Part shown: positions 43,962 through 52,819 of the stretch, one piece after another
Layout: every line of letters begins with the position of its first letter
Position numbering within the stretch: the first letter of the stretch is position 1
Assembly: GCF_022213065.1 (NCBI RefSeq)
Contig: NZ_JAKLJA010000020.1
Span: 1 to 64,000 of the forward strand
Source: Paraburkholderia tagetis
GTDB taxonomy: Bacteria > Pseudomonadota > Gammaproteobacteria > Burkholderiales > Burkholderiaceae
Length of the DNA: 64,000 nt
Direction of reading: 5' to 3'
Notes under the pieces: generated by a model
Seen by the model: the letters and a program-made list of their open reading frames with translations, nothing else
The model's database searches: none
Told to the model about the DNA's origin: nothing
Translations under genes and position numbers: made by a program

Positions 43962-44887
43962 TGGGCGCACATCAACACAACGCGGCGCGGCTCCACGCGG
44001 GCGCGCCGTCGCACGAGGAACGCCCCGCGCCCGCCACCAAGGCGCCGCAGACGAAGCCCGCGTCGCGCCTGCCCGACGTGCTCTGGAAAGTATTCGTCTG
44101 GGGCGGCATGGCGTTCTTCCTGCTCAACGTGCTGCTGCTGATCGCGACGGTGGGCGTGAACTCCATCGCCACGCGCTGGTTCGGCACGCCGCTGCCGCAA
44201 GGCTTCACGCTGCACTGGTATGCGCAGGCGTGGCGGGATTTCCAGCTCGGCAGCGTGCTGTGGGTGACCTTCGAGGTGGTGGGGGCGGTCGTGCTGCTTT
44301 CCATCGCGCTCGGTGTGCCTGCGGCGTATGCATTGGCGCGCGCGCAGTTTCCCGGCAAGCGCATCGCCATGCTCGTGTTCCTGCTGCCGCTGATGGTGCC
44401 GCCCGTCACCTACGGCATTCCGATGGCCACCGCGATGTACCACTTCGGCCTCGCCGGCACGCTGCCCGGCGTGATCTTCGCGAACCTCGTGCCCGCGCTG
44501 CCGTTCGTGATTCTCGTGATGACGCCGTTCATCGAGCAGATCGATCCGAATCTCGAGTCGGCCGCGCGCATTTTCGGCGCAAACACGCTGCGCTATTTCC
44601 GTTGCGTATTGCTGCCGCTTCTCGTGCCCGGGATGCTGGCGGCGGGGCTGCTCGTGCTGGTGCGCACGATCGGCATGTTCGAACTCACCTTTTTTACCGC
44701 CGGACCCGACACGCAAACCCTCGTCGTCGCGCTGTACTACGCAGTGTTTTCGACGGGCGTGCGCGCGCCGCAATCGATCGACGCCATGGCGATGATCTAC
44801 ATGGCCATCACGCTCGCATGGGTGCTGGTCGCGCTGCAATTCGTCAGCCCGACACAGCTCGTGTCGCGCGTGAAGGAATCGCGCTAG
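43961..44887 (+). CDS. ABC transporter permease 2
   Basis: 308 aa from the ATG at 43961. A charged N-terminal tail of about 45 residues is followed by six membrane segments and an EAA loop (ESAARIFGANTLRYFRCVLL). It is the PotC-like half of the channel. The long hydrophilic N-terminus is unusual but in the right frame, and the TGATG coupling supports this start. Confidence 0.9.
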   Translation: MGAHQHNAARLHAGAPSHEERPAPATKAPQTKPASRLPDVLWKVFVWGGMAFFLLNVLLLIATVGVNSIATRWFGTPLPQGFTLHWYAQAWRDFQLGSVLWVTFEVVGAVVLLSIALGVPAAYALARAQFPGKRIAMLVFLLPLMVPPVTYGIPMATAMYHFGLAGTLPGVIFANLVPALPFVILVMTPFIEQIDPNLESAARIFGANTLRYFRCVLLPLLVPGMLAAGLLVLVRTIGMFELTFFTAGPDTQTLVVALYYAVFSTGVRAPQSIDAMAMIYMAITLAWVLVALQFVSPTQLVSRVKESR

Positions 44888-44957
44888 CGGAGCGCTGGCA
44901 AATCGATTGATAGACGCACCGAAACACATCCGCGGAAACACCAGGAGCCAAGGCAAC

Positions 44958-46706
44958 ATGAGCAACAAGCGAAAGACCCCCGAAGAACTGCGCAGCCACC
45001 GCTGGTATGGCGTGAACGACCTGCGGTCGTTCGGCCATCGCTCGCGCACGGCGCAGATGGGCTACAGCCGCGAGGAGTACGCGGGCAAGCCGGTGATCGC
45101 GATCCTCAACACGTGGAGCGAGATCAACCCTTGCCATACGCACTTCAAGCAGCGCGTGGAAGAGGTCAAGCGCGGCATCTGGCAAGCGGGCGGCTTTCCC
45201 ATCGAGCTGCCGGTGCAGACGCTCTCCGAGCCGTTCCAGAAGCCCACCACGATGCTCTACCGCAACTTCCTCGCGATGGAAGCCGAGGAAACGCTGCGCT
45301 CGTATCCGGCCGATGGCGTCGTGCTGATGGGCGGCTGCGACAAGACCACGCCCGCGCTGCTGATGGGCGCGATCTCGATGGATCTGCCGACGATTTTCCT
45401 GCCTGCCGGCCCGATGCTCAACGGCAACTGGAACGGCGTGACGCTCGGCTCGGGCTCGGACACCTGGAAGTACTGGGCCGACCTGCGCGCGGGCAAGATC
45501 ACTGAAGACGACTGGAAGGGCGTGGAAGGCGGCATCGCGCGCTCGCCGGGCCATTGCATGACGATGGGCACGGCCTCCACGATGACGAGCGCCGCCGAGG
45601 CGCTCGGCTTCACGCTGCCGGGTTTCGCCTCGATTCCCGCGCCGGATTCGCGCCATGCGCAGATGTCGGCGAAGACGGGCATGCGCATCGTCGAGATGGT
45701 GTGGGAAGACTTGAAGCCCTCGGACATCATCACGCGCAAGTCGGTCGATAACGCGGTGACCACCTGCCTCGCGCTCTCGGGTTCGACCAACGCAATCGTC
45801 CACATGATCGCGCTCGCGCGCCGCGCGGGCGTCGATCTCACGCTCGCGCAGTACGACGAGATCGCGCGCCGCACGCCGGTGCTCGCGAACATCCGCCCGA
45901 CCGGCAAGTACCTCATGGAGGACTTCTATTACGCGGGCGGGCTGCGTGCGATGCTCAAGGAGCTCGGCGAGCTGATCGACGGCACGCAACTGACCGTGAA
46001 CGGCAAGACGCTCGGCGAGAACATCGCCGATGCGCAAATCTATAGCGAGGAGGTGATTTATCGCCGCGCGAAGCGGCTGATGCCGGACACGGGTCTCGCC
46101 GTTTTGCGCGGCAATCTCGCGCCCGATGGCGCGGTCATCAAGCCAGGCGCGGCCGAGCAGCGCCTGCATGTGCATACGGGCAAGGCCGTCGTGTTCAAGG
46201 ACTATAACGACATGGCCGCGCGCATCGACAGCGAAGAACTCGATTGCGACGAGAACAGCGTGATCGTGCTGCAACACGCGGGCCCGATCGGCGCGCCGGG
46301 CATGCCCGAGTGGGGCCAGTTGCCGATCCCGCAAAAGATTCTCAAGAAGGGCGTGCGCGACATGCTGCGCATCTCGGACGCGCGCATGAGCGGCACGAGC
46401 TATGGAGCGTGCGTGCTGCACGTGGCGCCGGAATCGTTTATCGGCGGCCCGCTCGCGCTCGTGCAGGACGGCGACATGATCGAGCTGAACGTGCCGCAGC
46501 GCCGCCTGAACGTGCTGATCTCCGACGAGGAGATGGCGCGCCGCAAGGCCGCGTGGGTGGCGCCCGAGCCCCGCTTCACGCGCGGCTACGGCGCGATGTA
46601 CCAGATGCACGTGATGCAGGCCGACAAGGGCTGCGAGTTCGATTTCCTGCAACGTGACGGCGCTGCCGGCTCGTGCAGCGGCGGCGGCGAGCCCGAGATC
46701 CACTAA
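44958..46706 (+). CDS. IlvD/Edd-family sugar-acid dehydratase
   Basis: 582 aa from the ATG at 44958 (AAGG upstream). [2Fe-2S] cluster cysteines are at Cys59 (NTWSEINPCH), Cys127 (GGCDKTTPALL) and Cys200 (ARSPGHCMTMG), the same positions I recall for the L-arabinonate dehydratase of Rhizobium leguminosarum. The catalytic loop RISDARMSGTSYG is present. These enzymes dehydrate aldonic or aldaric acids to 2-keto-3-deoxy acids. In this cluster it would feed the DapA-like enzyme. Arabinonate, galactonate, xylonate or a hexarate are all possible; the uronate dehydrogenase nearby hints at a hexarate or related acid. Confidence 0.85.
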   Translation: MSNKRKTPEELRSHRWYGVNDLRSFGHRSRTAQMGYSREEYAGKPVIAILNTWSEINPCHTHFKQRVEEVKRGIWQAGGFPIELPVQTLSEPFQKPTTMLYRNFLAMEAEETLRSYPADGVVLMGGCDKTTPALLMGAISMDLPTIFLPAGPMLNGNWNGVTLGSGSDTWKYWADLRAGKITEDDWKGVEGGIARSPGHCMTMGTASTMTSAAEALGFTLPGFASIPAPDSRHAQMSAKTGMRIVEMVWEDLKPSDIITRKSVDNAVTTCLALSGSTNAIVHMIALARRAGVDLTLAQYDEIARRTPVLANIRPTGKYLMEDFYYAGGLRAMLKELGELIDGTQLTVNGKTLGENIADAQIYSEEVIYRRAKRLMPDTGLAVLRGNLAPDGAVIKPGAAEQRLHVHTGKAVVFKDYNDMAARIDSEELDCDENSVIVLQHAGPIGAPGMPEWGQLPIPQKILKKGVRDMLRISDARMSGTSYGACVLHVAPESFIGGPLALVQDGDMIELNVPQRRLNVLISDEEMARRKAAWVAPEPRFTRGYGAMYQMHVMQADKGCEFDFLQRDGAAGSCSGGGEPEIH

Positions 46707-46785
46707 GCGATCTACGGCCGGACTCACGGCGGGATGCGCGCTCCATCGCGGGGGAGACAGCTTCGGGAACGGAGATTAGTAGCAG

Positions 46786-46811
46786 GCATGCAAAAGCATG
46801 CAAAAGCATGC
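46786..46811. repeat. three GCATGC palindromes at 10-bp spacing
   Basis: GCATGC occurs at 46786, 46796 and 46806, separated by AAAA, in the leader just before the porin gene. The 10-bp period puts the copies on one face of the helix. Confidence 0.7.
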
Positions 46812-46845
46812 AATACATCACAACGACTACAAGGCAGGAGTACAG

Positions 46846-48045
46846 ATGAAGAAGACCATTCTCGCATCAACGCTTGGACTCGCTGCACTGGGCGCGCATG
46901 CCCAGAGCAGCGTCACGCTGTACGGCATCGTCGATGCCGGTATTGGCTATCAGAGCAGCGCGACGTCGCTGGGCAAGACCTCGGGTGGCCGCTCGCTCGT
47001 CAAGATGGCTCAGGGCATCTGGTCGGGCTCGCGTTTCGGCTTGAAGGGCAGCGAAGATCTCGGCGGCGGTACGCGCGCGATCTTCCAGCTCGAAGAAGGT
47101 TTCAATCCGGCCAGCGGCACGGAGCAGACCACGGGCATGATGTTCAGCCGCACCGCGTATGTGGGCGTGGCGAACCAGCAGTACGGAACGCTCACGGCGG
47201 GCCGCCAGTATGCGCCGTACTATACGCTGCTCTCGCCGTACAGCCCGACCACCTGGCTGACGGGCGCCTATGGCGCGCACCCGGGCGATCTGGACTCGCT
47301 GGATACGATCTACCGCATCAATAATTCGGTGGTCTATACCTCGCCGAATATCGCGGGCTTCACCGTGAGCGGCATGTACGCGCTCGGCGGCGTGCCGGGC
47401 AGTACGGGCGCGGGCCAGACGTGGAGCGTCGCGGCGAACTACATTCACGGCCCGGTCGGCCTTGCCGTGGGCTTCGAGCGCTTGACCAACTCGACGAGCG
47501 GCGGCGGTGCGTGGGGGGCGAATTCCACGGCCAGCAGCAACGGCGAGCCGGGTGTTTCGGGCATCACGAACGGCTTCCAGACGGCGCAGGCACAACAGCG
47601 CTTCGCGGTGACGGGCGGCTACGCATTCAATTCGCAATGGGATATTTCGGCATCCTATTCGAATGTGCAGTACGTCGCGGGCGCGGGCTCGAAGTTCTTC
47701 GATACGCAAATCTGGAATACCGGCGGCGTCGTGCTGCACTACAAGCCGTTCACCACGCTCGATCTCGCCGCCGGCTACAGCTACACGCGCGCGACCAAGG
47801 CGAACGGCATCACCAGCGCAGCTTCGTATCAGCAGTTCAACCTCTCGCAGTACTACACCATTTCGAAGCGCACGGGCCTGTACTTCGTCGAGGCGTACCA
47901 GCGCGCGGGCGGCCAGACGCTGGGCACGAATGGCGCGGGCAACATCATCAACGCGACCGCCGATATCGGCGATGGCCAGAACGGCGCGCCGTCCTCGTCG
48001 CGCAGCCAGTTCGCGGGCGCGATCGGCATCGTGCACCGCTTCTGA
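46846..48045 (+). CDS. outer-membrane porin (Porin_4 / OmpC-like)
   Basis: 399 aa from the ATG at 46846 (AGGAG upstream). The signal peptide MKKTILASTLGLAALGAHAQ is followed by SSVTLYGIVDAGIGYQSS, the standard N-terminus of Burkholderia general porins. The protein ends in a C-terminal phenylalanine (IGIVHRF) needed for outer-membrane insertion. It follows the dehydratase by 139 bases and probably provides uptake of the same sugar acid across the outer membrane. A strong terminator follows. Confidence 0.93.
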   Translation: MKKTILASTLGLAALGAHAQSSVTLYGIVDAGIGYQSSATSLGKTSGGRSLVKMAQGIWSGSRFGLKGSEDLGGGTRAIFQLEEGFNPASGTEQTTGMMFSRTAYVGVANQQYGTLTAGRQYAPYYTLLSPYSPTTWLTGAYGAHPGDLDSLDTIYRINNSVVYTSPNIAGFTVSGMYALGGVPGSTGAGQTWSVAANYIHGPVGLAVGFERLTNSTSGGGAWGANSTASSNGEPGVSGITNGFQTAQAQQRFAVTGGYAFNSQWDISASYSNVQYVAGAGSKFFDTQIWNTGGVVLHYKPFTTLDLAAGYSYTRATKANGITSAASYQQFNLSQYYTISKRTGLYFVEAYQRAGGQTLGTNGAGNIINATADIGDGQNGAPSSSRSQFAGAIGIVHRF

Positions 48046-48090
48046 TTTTCATCCCTGACTTTCACCTTTTTATACTCCGACGCAGTCTTC

Positions 48091-48128
48091 GCGGCGGCGC
48101 CATTGCGGCGCCGCCGCTTTTTTTTTGT
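48091..48128 (+). terminator. rho-independent terminator after the porin
   Basis: GCGGCGGCGC (48091-48100) pairs with GCGCCGCCGC (48108-48117), with a loop of 7 and then a T-run of about 11. It ends the transport-dehydratase-porin operon. Confidence 0.92.
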
Positions 48129-48296
48129 GTCTGCACTTTCATGTGCGAGGGTGGGTGCACCGAAACGATGTCAGGTGCCCGTCCGGTCTCTGTCAGGTGC
48201 AGTTGGCGGTGCTGCGCTATCATGCAGACCCGCACGCCGCGAACCCGCGGCGCGGCGGCGTCTGTCCACACGAATAACACACACCTGACTAGACCG

Positions 48297-49235
48297 ATGT
48301 TCGACTTCCATCTTTCCGGGGGCGTCCTGCTCCCGCACATGCAGGCGCTCGACGTGCTCCAGCTTTGCGGCATTGCCATTGCGCTCGTGCTCGGCGGCAT
48401 GGTGAAAGGGGTGACCGGCATTGGCGTGCCGCTCGTCGCCATGCCGATCCTCACGCACTTCCTGCCCGTGAAGCAGGCCGTTCTGCTGCTTTCGATGCCG
48501 ATCATTCTCGGCAACATTCCGCAGGCGCTCGAGGGCGGGGAACTGTGGAAGACGGTCAAGCAGATCGCCGCGCCGCTGATCGGCACCGTGATCGGCAATA
48601 TCGTGGGCGTGGCCGTGCTGATCCGGCTCGAGCCGCATCACGCGCTGGCCGCATCGGGGCTCACGCTGATCGTGGCTGTCGTGCTGCTGCTCGCCGCGCC
48701 GCGGCTCACGCTCGCTCCCTCGATCGTCAAGCCGGTGGGCTTCGCGCTCGGTTTCGGCGCAGCGCTCATGGAGAGCATTGCCTCGGTGCCCGGACCGCTG
48801 CTCGCGATGTATCTGATCGCCACGGGCGCGACGGGCCGCGCGTTCACCAAGCAGATCGCGATCATTCTCGTGGTGTCGGTGCTCACGCTGGTCACCACGT
48901 TCAGCAGCGGTGCCCACGCGAGCGGCGGCGACCTCGCGATTTCCGCCGCCGCGAGCGTACCTTCCATCGCGGGCATGTTCCTCATCCGGCCGTTGCGCGA
49001 CAAGCTGCATCCGATGGTGTTTCGGGTCGTCGTGCTGGTGTGCGTGCTGGCGGCGGCGGTGCAGATGATCATCAAATCGGGGGGTGCTTTAAGTGGCCCG
49101 CGCGGGGCGACCCGCGTAGAAATAGAAAAAGCGCCCACATGGGCGCTTTTTCATACGCATCGCGAAGAAGATTCGCGATGCGTTCGAGGCAGACCCGCCG
49201 TCACGCTTTCTTGCCGCGCTTTTCCACCGGCGTGA
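48297..49235 (+). CDS. TauE/SafE-like permease with read-through C-terminus
   Basis: 312 aa from the ATG at 48297. About eight membrane segments with the TauE/SafE pattern (LVLGGMVKGVTGIGVPLVAM, LLSMPIILGNIPQALEGG). Members export or import sulfonates, sulfite and other small organic anions; here a sugar-acid link is possible. The membrane part ends near residue 263. The frame then runs through a rho-independent terminator (49125-49152) and 35 bases into the convergent uronate dehydrogenase gene. The last 45 residues have no family character, which suggests the original stop was lost. Confidence 0.78.
   Translation: MFDFHLSGGVLLPHMQALDVLQLCGIAIALVLGGMVKGVTGIGVPLVAMPILTHFLPVKQAVLLLSMPIILGNIPQALEGGELWKTVKQIAAPLIGTVIGNIVGVAVLIRLEPHHALAASGLTLIVAVVLLLAAPRLTLAPSIVKPVGFALGFGAALMESIASVPGPLLAMYLIATGATGRAFTKQIAIILVVSVLTLVTTFSSGAHASGGDLAISAAASVPSIAGMFLIRPLRDKLHPMVFRVVVLVCVLAAAVQMIIKSGGALSGPRGATRVEIEKAPTWALFHTHREEDSRCVRGRPAVTLSCRAFPPA
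49125..49152. terminator. bidirectional terminator inside the TauE-like frame
   Basis: GAAAAAGCGCCC, loop ACAT, GGGCGCTTTTTC, with U-runs both ways. It lies between the convergent TauE-like and udh genes but within the open frame of the former. Confidence 0.85.
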
Positions 49236-50025
49236 AATCGATGCTCGCGAAACTGCCGCCCTGATAGCGCTGGGCGACGGCATCGAGCGGATTCGCTTTG
49301 GCGAGAATTTCAGCTGCAAAGTCCTCGGCGTTCTGTTGCGGCTCGAAACCCAGACGCGTGGCATCGTCATTTTCGCCGCTTTGCACCCAATAGTTGCGCG
49401 TATTGTTCGACACGCCCCACACCACCGCGAAGCCGATCGATTCCACATTGATCACGCGATCGACGAGATGGAACAGGTCCTCGTGGCCGAACCACGTGCT
49501 CAGATGGCGGAACTCGGTGGGCTTCGGCAGGCAACTGCCGATGCGCACGTTCACGGTCTCGATGCCGTGCTTGTCCCAGTAGAGCCGCGCGAGCGATTCG
49601 CCCCACGCCTTGCTGAGTCCATAGAAGCCGTCGGGGCGAAACGCGCAATCGAGCGTGAGCTTGTCTTCCACCGGATACATGCCGATCGCGTGATTCGAAC
49701 TCGCGAACAGGATGCGCTTCGTGCCGTGGCGGCGCGCGCCTTCGTAGACTTCGACGAGGCCGCGCAGGTTGTTTTCGATGATCTCGGGCAGCGCTCGCTC
49801 GACGCTCGTGCCGGCCATGTGAATCAGCACGTCGACGCCTTCGAGCAGACGGTCGACCACGGCGGGATCGCGCAGGTCGCCGTGCATGACATCTTCGCCG
49901 GACACGAGCGGCTCCAACGGCTTTGAGCCGGCCGCCGAGCGCAGATTCACACCGCGTTCGAGCAGGCCCTTGCGCAAGACGGTGCCGAGCTGGCCGGCCG
50001 CGCCGGACAATGCAACTTTCTTCAC
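49201..50025 (-). CDS. udh: uronate dehydrogenase
   Basis: 274 aa, an extended SDR with the NAD motif GAAGQLG (8-14). The catalytic pair is in DGFYGLSKAWGE (Tyr-x3-Lys). The block VRIGSCLPKPTEFRHLSTWF followed by GFAVVWGVSNNTRNYW closely follows the uronate dehydrogenase of Agrobacterium. That enzyme oxidises D-galacturonate or D-glucuronate to the aldarolactone. The C-terminus (DAVAQRYQGGSFASIDFTP) also fits. It lies downstream of an ExuT-like transporter, with a hairpin between them. No lactonase gene was recognised. Confidence 0.88.
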   Translation of the reverse strand: MKKVALSGAAGQLGTVLRKGLLERGVNLRSAAGSKPLEPLVSGEDVMHGDLRDPAVVDRLLEGVDVLIHMAGTSVERALPEIIENNLRGLVEVYEGARRHGTKRILFASSNHAIGMYPVEDKLTLDCAFRPDGFYGLSKAWGESLARLYWDKHGIETVNVRIGSCLPKPTEFRHLSTWFGHEDLFHLVDRVINVESIGFAVVWGVSNNTRNYWVQSGENDDATRLGFEPQQNAEDFAAEILAKANPLDAVAQRYQGGSFASIDFTPVEKRGKKA

Positions 50026-50056
50026 AGTGGGGTTACCTCACATAAAAACGCTGAAA

Positions 50057-50087
50057 GCCGGCGCCCGGGCGTGCTTTGGGCGCCGGC
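50057..50087 (-). terminator. hairpin between the ExuT-like gene and udh
   Basis: A perfect 10-bp stem GCCGGCGCCC (50057-50066) and GGGCGCCGGC (50078-50087), followed on the minus strand by TTTCAGCGTTTTT. It could attenuate transcription from the transporter into udh. Confidence 0.55.
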
Positions 50088-50098
50088 CGATGAAGCGG

Positions 50099-51418
50099 TC
50101 ACGCTTTCGCTTTGTGCGCCGGCTGGAGCGCGGCGCCAACCGCGTTGTTGCGCTCGTTGTCCTGGTGCTGATTCGTGATCAGCCGCCACGCGACCACCGC
50201 GCCGATCAGATCGAACAGCATGAGGCACACGAACAGCGGGTTATAGCCGATCGTACTCGCCATCGCACCGACGATGAGCGAGAACACCGTCGCGCCGAGG
50301 TAGCCGAACATCCCCGAGAGGCCCGTGGCCGTGGCGACTTCGTGCTGGCCGAAGACGTCCGAGGCGAGTGTGAACAGGGCGCCCGAAATGGTCTGGTGCG
50401 CGAAGGTGCCGACGCAGAAGAGCGCGATGGCGGCATAGGGGCTCGCGACGAGGCCCACGCAGGCCGGGCCGATCATCAGCACCGCGCCGGTGGTGATGAC
50501 GAGCTTGCGCGAGGTGATGAGCGAGCAGCCGAACCGGCGCATGAACAGCGGCGCGAGATAGCCGCCGACCAGGCAGCCGAGGTCGGCGGCGAGAAACGGC
50601 ATCCATGCGAACAGCGCGATTTCCTTCAGGTTCATGTGGCGCACGGTGAACATATAGAGCGGAATCCACGCGCCGAAGGTCTGCCATGCCGGCTCCGCAA
50701 GCATGCGCGGGATGCCGATGCCCCAGAAGCGGCGCTGCTTGAGCACTTCCTTCCACGACGGACGCTTGCCCGCAGTGCTCTGTTGCGCGGCGTTCTGGCC
50801 CGCGCGGATGTACTCGGCTTCATCCTGCGAGAGCCTCGGGTGTTCGGCAGGCGAGCGGAAGCACACGAGCCACAGGGCCACCCAGACCAGCGCGACGCCG
50901 CCGGTCAGCACGAACGCGAATTGCCAGTTGTACTTAAGAATGCACCAGACCACGAGAGGCGGAGCGATCATCGCGCCGATCGACGTGCCGGTGTTCAGCC
51001 AGCCCGTGGCGACCGAGCGCTCCCTGGCCGGAAACCACTGGCTGATGGCCTTCATGCCGGCCGGGAAGATCGCGGCTTCGCTCACGCCGAGCAGGCCGCG
51101 AAAGAACGCGAGCGAAGGCCAGCTGGAGGCGAGGCCGTGCAGCATATTGGCGATGGCCCAGCCGAACGCGAAGATGGCGAAGCCGATCTTGACGCCCACG
51201 GAGTCGAGCACGAAGCCGGCGATCGGCTGCGAGAGCGCATAGCAGGCCTGGAAGGCGGTCACCACGTATGAGTACTGCTGCGTGGACATGTGGAGCGTTT
51301 CGGTGAGCGTGGGCGCGGCCACGGAAAGCGAACTGCGCGCGAGATAGTTGAAAATCGTGCCGATCATGATGAGGCCGACGATCCACCACCGAAGCCCCTT
51401 GATAGTCTTGCGTTGCAC
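50099..51418 (-). CDS. MFS hexuronate-type transporter (ACS family, ExuT-like)
   Basis: 439 aa from the GTG at 51418, chosen because AGGAG lies 8 bases upstream; the open frame continues to 51535 without homology. Twelve membrane segments. Start KGLRWWIVGLIMIGTIFNYL and the ARSSLSVAAPTL block match the anion:cation symporter family that includes ExuT, GudP and DgoT. Next to udh, a hexuronate is the best substrate guess. It is divergent from the RraA-like gene across a 566-base control region. Confidence 0.85.
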   Translation of the reverse strand: MQRKTIKGLRWWIVGLIMIGTIFNYLARSSLSVAAPTLTETLHMSTQQYSYVVTAFQACYALSQPIAGFVLDSVGVKIGFAIFAFGWAIANMLHGLASSWPSLAFFRGLLGVSEAAIFPAGMKAISQWFPARERSVATGWLNTGTSIGAMIAPPLVVWCILKYNWQFAFVLTGGVALVWVALWLVCFRSPAEHPRLSQDEAEYIRAGQNAAQQSTAGKRPSWKEVLKQRRFWGIGIPRMLAEPAWQTFGAWIPLYMFTVRHMNLKEIALFAWMPFLAADLGCLVGGYLAPLFMRRFGCSLITSRKLVITTGAVLMIGPACVGLVASPYAAIALFCVGTFAHQTISGALFTLASDVFGQHEVATATGLSGMFGYLGATVFSLIVGAMASTIGYNPLFVCLMLFDLIGAVVAWRLITNQHQDNERNNAVGAALQPAHKAKA

Positions 51419-51984
51419 TACTCGTCTCCTGTCGTTCCGAAGTGAGCCAAAGCCCGGACTCCGGTTCCATGCAAGCGGGTTGCTGCCTGGAAGTTGTGTG
51501 CCTGTCCTCGCCGGCAGCGCGCGCCACGTTGTCATGCGACCCGCTGGGCGGCTGCCGCTTTACTGGCGGTTTCCCGTTCGCTACTCATCCGCTTTTCCTC
51601 CGCATTTCTTCCGCATTTCTTCCGTTTGCCGGCGCGCTTTGTCTGGCCGGGGCGGATCGGTATCGGGGTCGCCATGTAAGACATCATTCTATTTGCAGCA
51701 AAGTTGTAAAGCAAATTTTGTATCGATGGGGATTTCCCTGGGGCGTGCGGTGAATCGGCGGGGCCAGCGTCTTGCCGGCTCGCGGGGGCAGATCTGAGCA
51801 AGCACATCACGCACGTGCCTGCCGGGCGAGTCGGGTTGTCGGATGACTGGGCAGCGGCCGACGCGCGCCGGGATGGTTGACAATTGCTTTGTTGTATTAC
51901 AACAATGATGGCATGGCGCTCGACAGTTCTTGAGCCGCCCGCGTGCGCGGTCCCCCGCGTATCCAAAAACATGGACGAGACACG
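51419..51984. promoter_or_regulatory. divergent control region between ExuT-like and RraA-like genes
   Basis: 566 bases without a convincing gene. It contains operator C (51889-51905), a weaker GTTGT-AAA-GCAAA element at 51703-51715 on the ExuT-like side, and 2-3 copies of an 11-bp repeat (CGGAAGAAATG on the minus strand) near 51595-51630. A 47-codon minus-strand frame starts at 51676 but has no recognisable character. Confidence 0.5.
51889..51905. promoter_or_regulatory. GntR/FadR-type operator C
   Basis: TTGTTGTATTACAACAA is a perfect 17-bp palindrome 80 bases before the RraA-like gene. Its core GTTGT-N3-ACAAC is shared with operators A and B. Confidence 0.7.
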
Positions 51985-52719
51985 ATGAACTCACCTGCCA
52001 TTGCCGTTAGCGAACAAGCCCTTGAACAACTGCGCCATATTTCCACCGCGACGCTGACCACTCAGCTCTTCAAGCACGGGCTGCGCAACGTCTTCTTGCA
52101 AGGCGTGAAGCCGCTTGCCGCTCCGTCGCCGGGCGCACCCAATCTCGTCGGCCCGGCCTTCACGATGCGCAACATCCCGGCACGCGAGGACCTCGATCAA
52201 CTGAGCGCGTTCCAGAATCCCGAGCACCCGCAGCGCAAGGGTGTCGAGACCGTGCCTGCCGGCGCCGTCCTCGTGCAGGATTGCCGCGGCGTGACCGATG
52301 CTGCGTCGATGGGCTCGATCCTCGCCACCCGCATGAAGGTGCGCGGCGTGGCCGGCATGGTTTCGGACGGCCCCGTGCGCGACAGCGGCACGATTGCCGC
52401 GCTCGGTCTGCCGGTTTTCTGCGCGGGCGCCTCGGCGCCGCTCAATTTGTGCCGGCACCACACGGTCGATCTGAACGTGCCCATCGGTTGCGGCGGCGTG
52501 GCCGTGTATCCGGGCGACATCATCGTCGGCGACACCGATGGCGTGGTCGTGATCCCGCGCCACCTGGCCGAAGCCGTGGCGCAGGCCGCGTGGGACCAGG
52601 AGGAGCTCGAGTGCTTCATCACCGAGCGCATCGAGGCGGGCGCGGCGCTGCCCGGCACCTACCCACCGAACGAGGCGACGCTGGCCGCCTACGCCGAGTG
52701 GAAACAAACGCGGCGCTGA
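51985..52719 (+). CDS. RraA-like protein (possible keto-acid aldolase or decarboxylase)
   Basis: 244 aa from the ATG at 51985. It has the RraA/MenG-like fold signature (DGPVRDSGTIAALGLPVFCA, CGGVAVYPGDIIVGDTDGVV). Relatives include the RNase E regulator RraA and the metal-dependent HMG/CHA aldolases; the Asp/Arg metal-site pattern D-GP-RD is kept, favouring an enzyme. The longer form and sugar-acid neighbours suggest action on a keto acid in this pathway. It is first in an operon with aldose epimerase and the GntR regulator. Confidence 0.7.
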   Translation: MNSPAIAVSEQALEQLRHISTATLTTQLFKHGLRNVFLQGVKPLAAPSPGAPNLVGPAFTMRNIPAREDLDQLSAFQNPEHPQRKGVETVPAGAVLVQDCRGVTDAASMGSILATRMKVRGVAGMVSDGPVRDSGTIAALGLPVFCAGASAPLNLCRHHTVDLNVPIGCGGVAVYPGDIIVGDTDGVVVIPRHLAEAVAQAAWDQEELECFITERIEAGAALPGTYPPNEATLAAYAEWKQTRR

Positions 52720-52819
52720 GCGCGCCGTTACGTGTCAACACGTGCCGTCACGCGCCAGGCTACGCTTGGGCCACGCCACGCCACGCCGCGCCAAAATTTT
52801 TCTCTTTTTCCGATACGAA

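Noticed and set aside
44844..46727. 627-codon minus-strand frame across the IlvD-type dehydratase
   Set aside because: Antisense shadow with Arg/His/Ala bias.
51532..51676. 47-codon minus-strand frame before the ExuT-like gene
   Set aside because: Begins MATPIPIRPGQTKRAGK and contains an 11-bp DNA repeat; no ribosome site or family likeness. Left as part of the control region.
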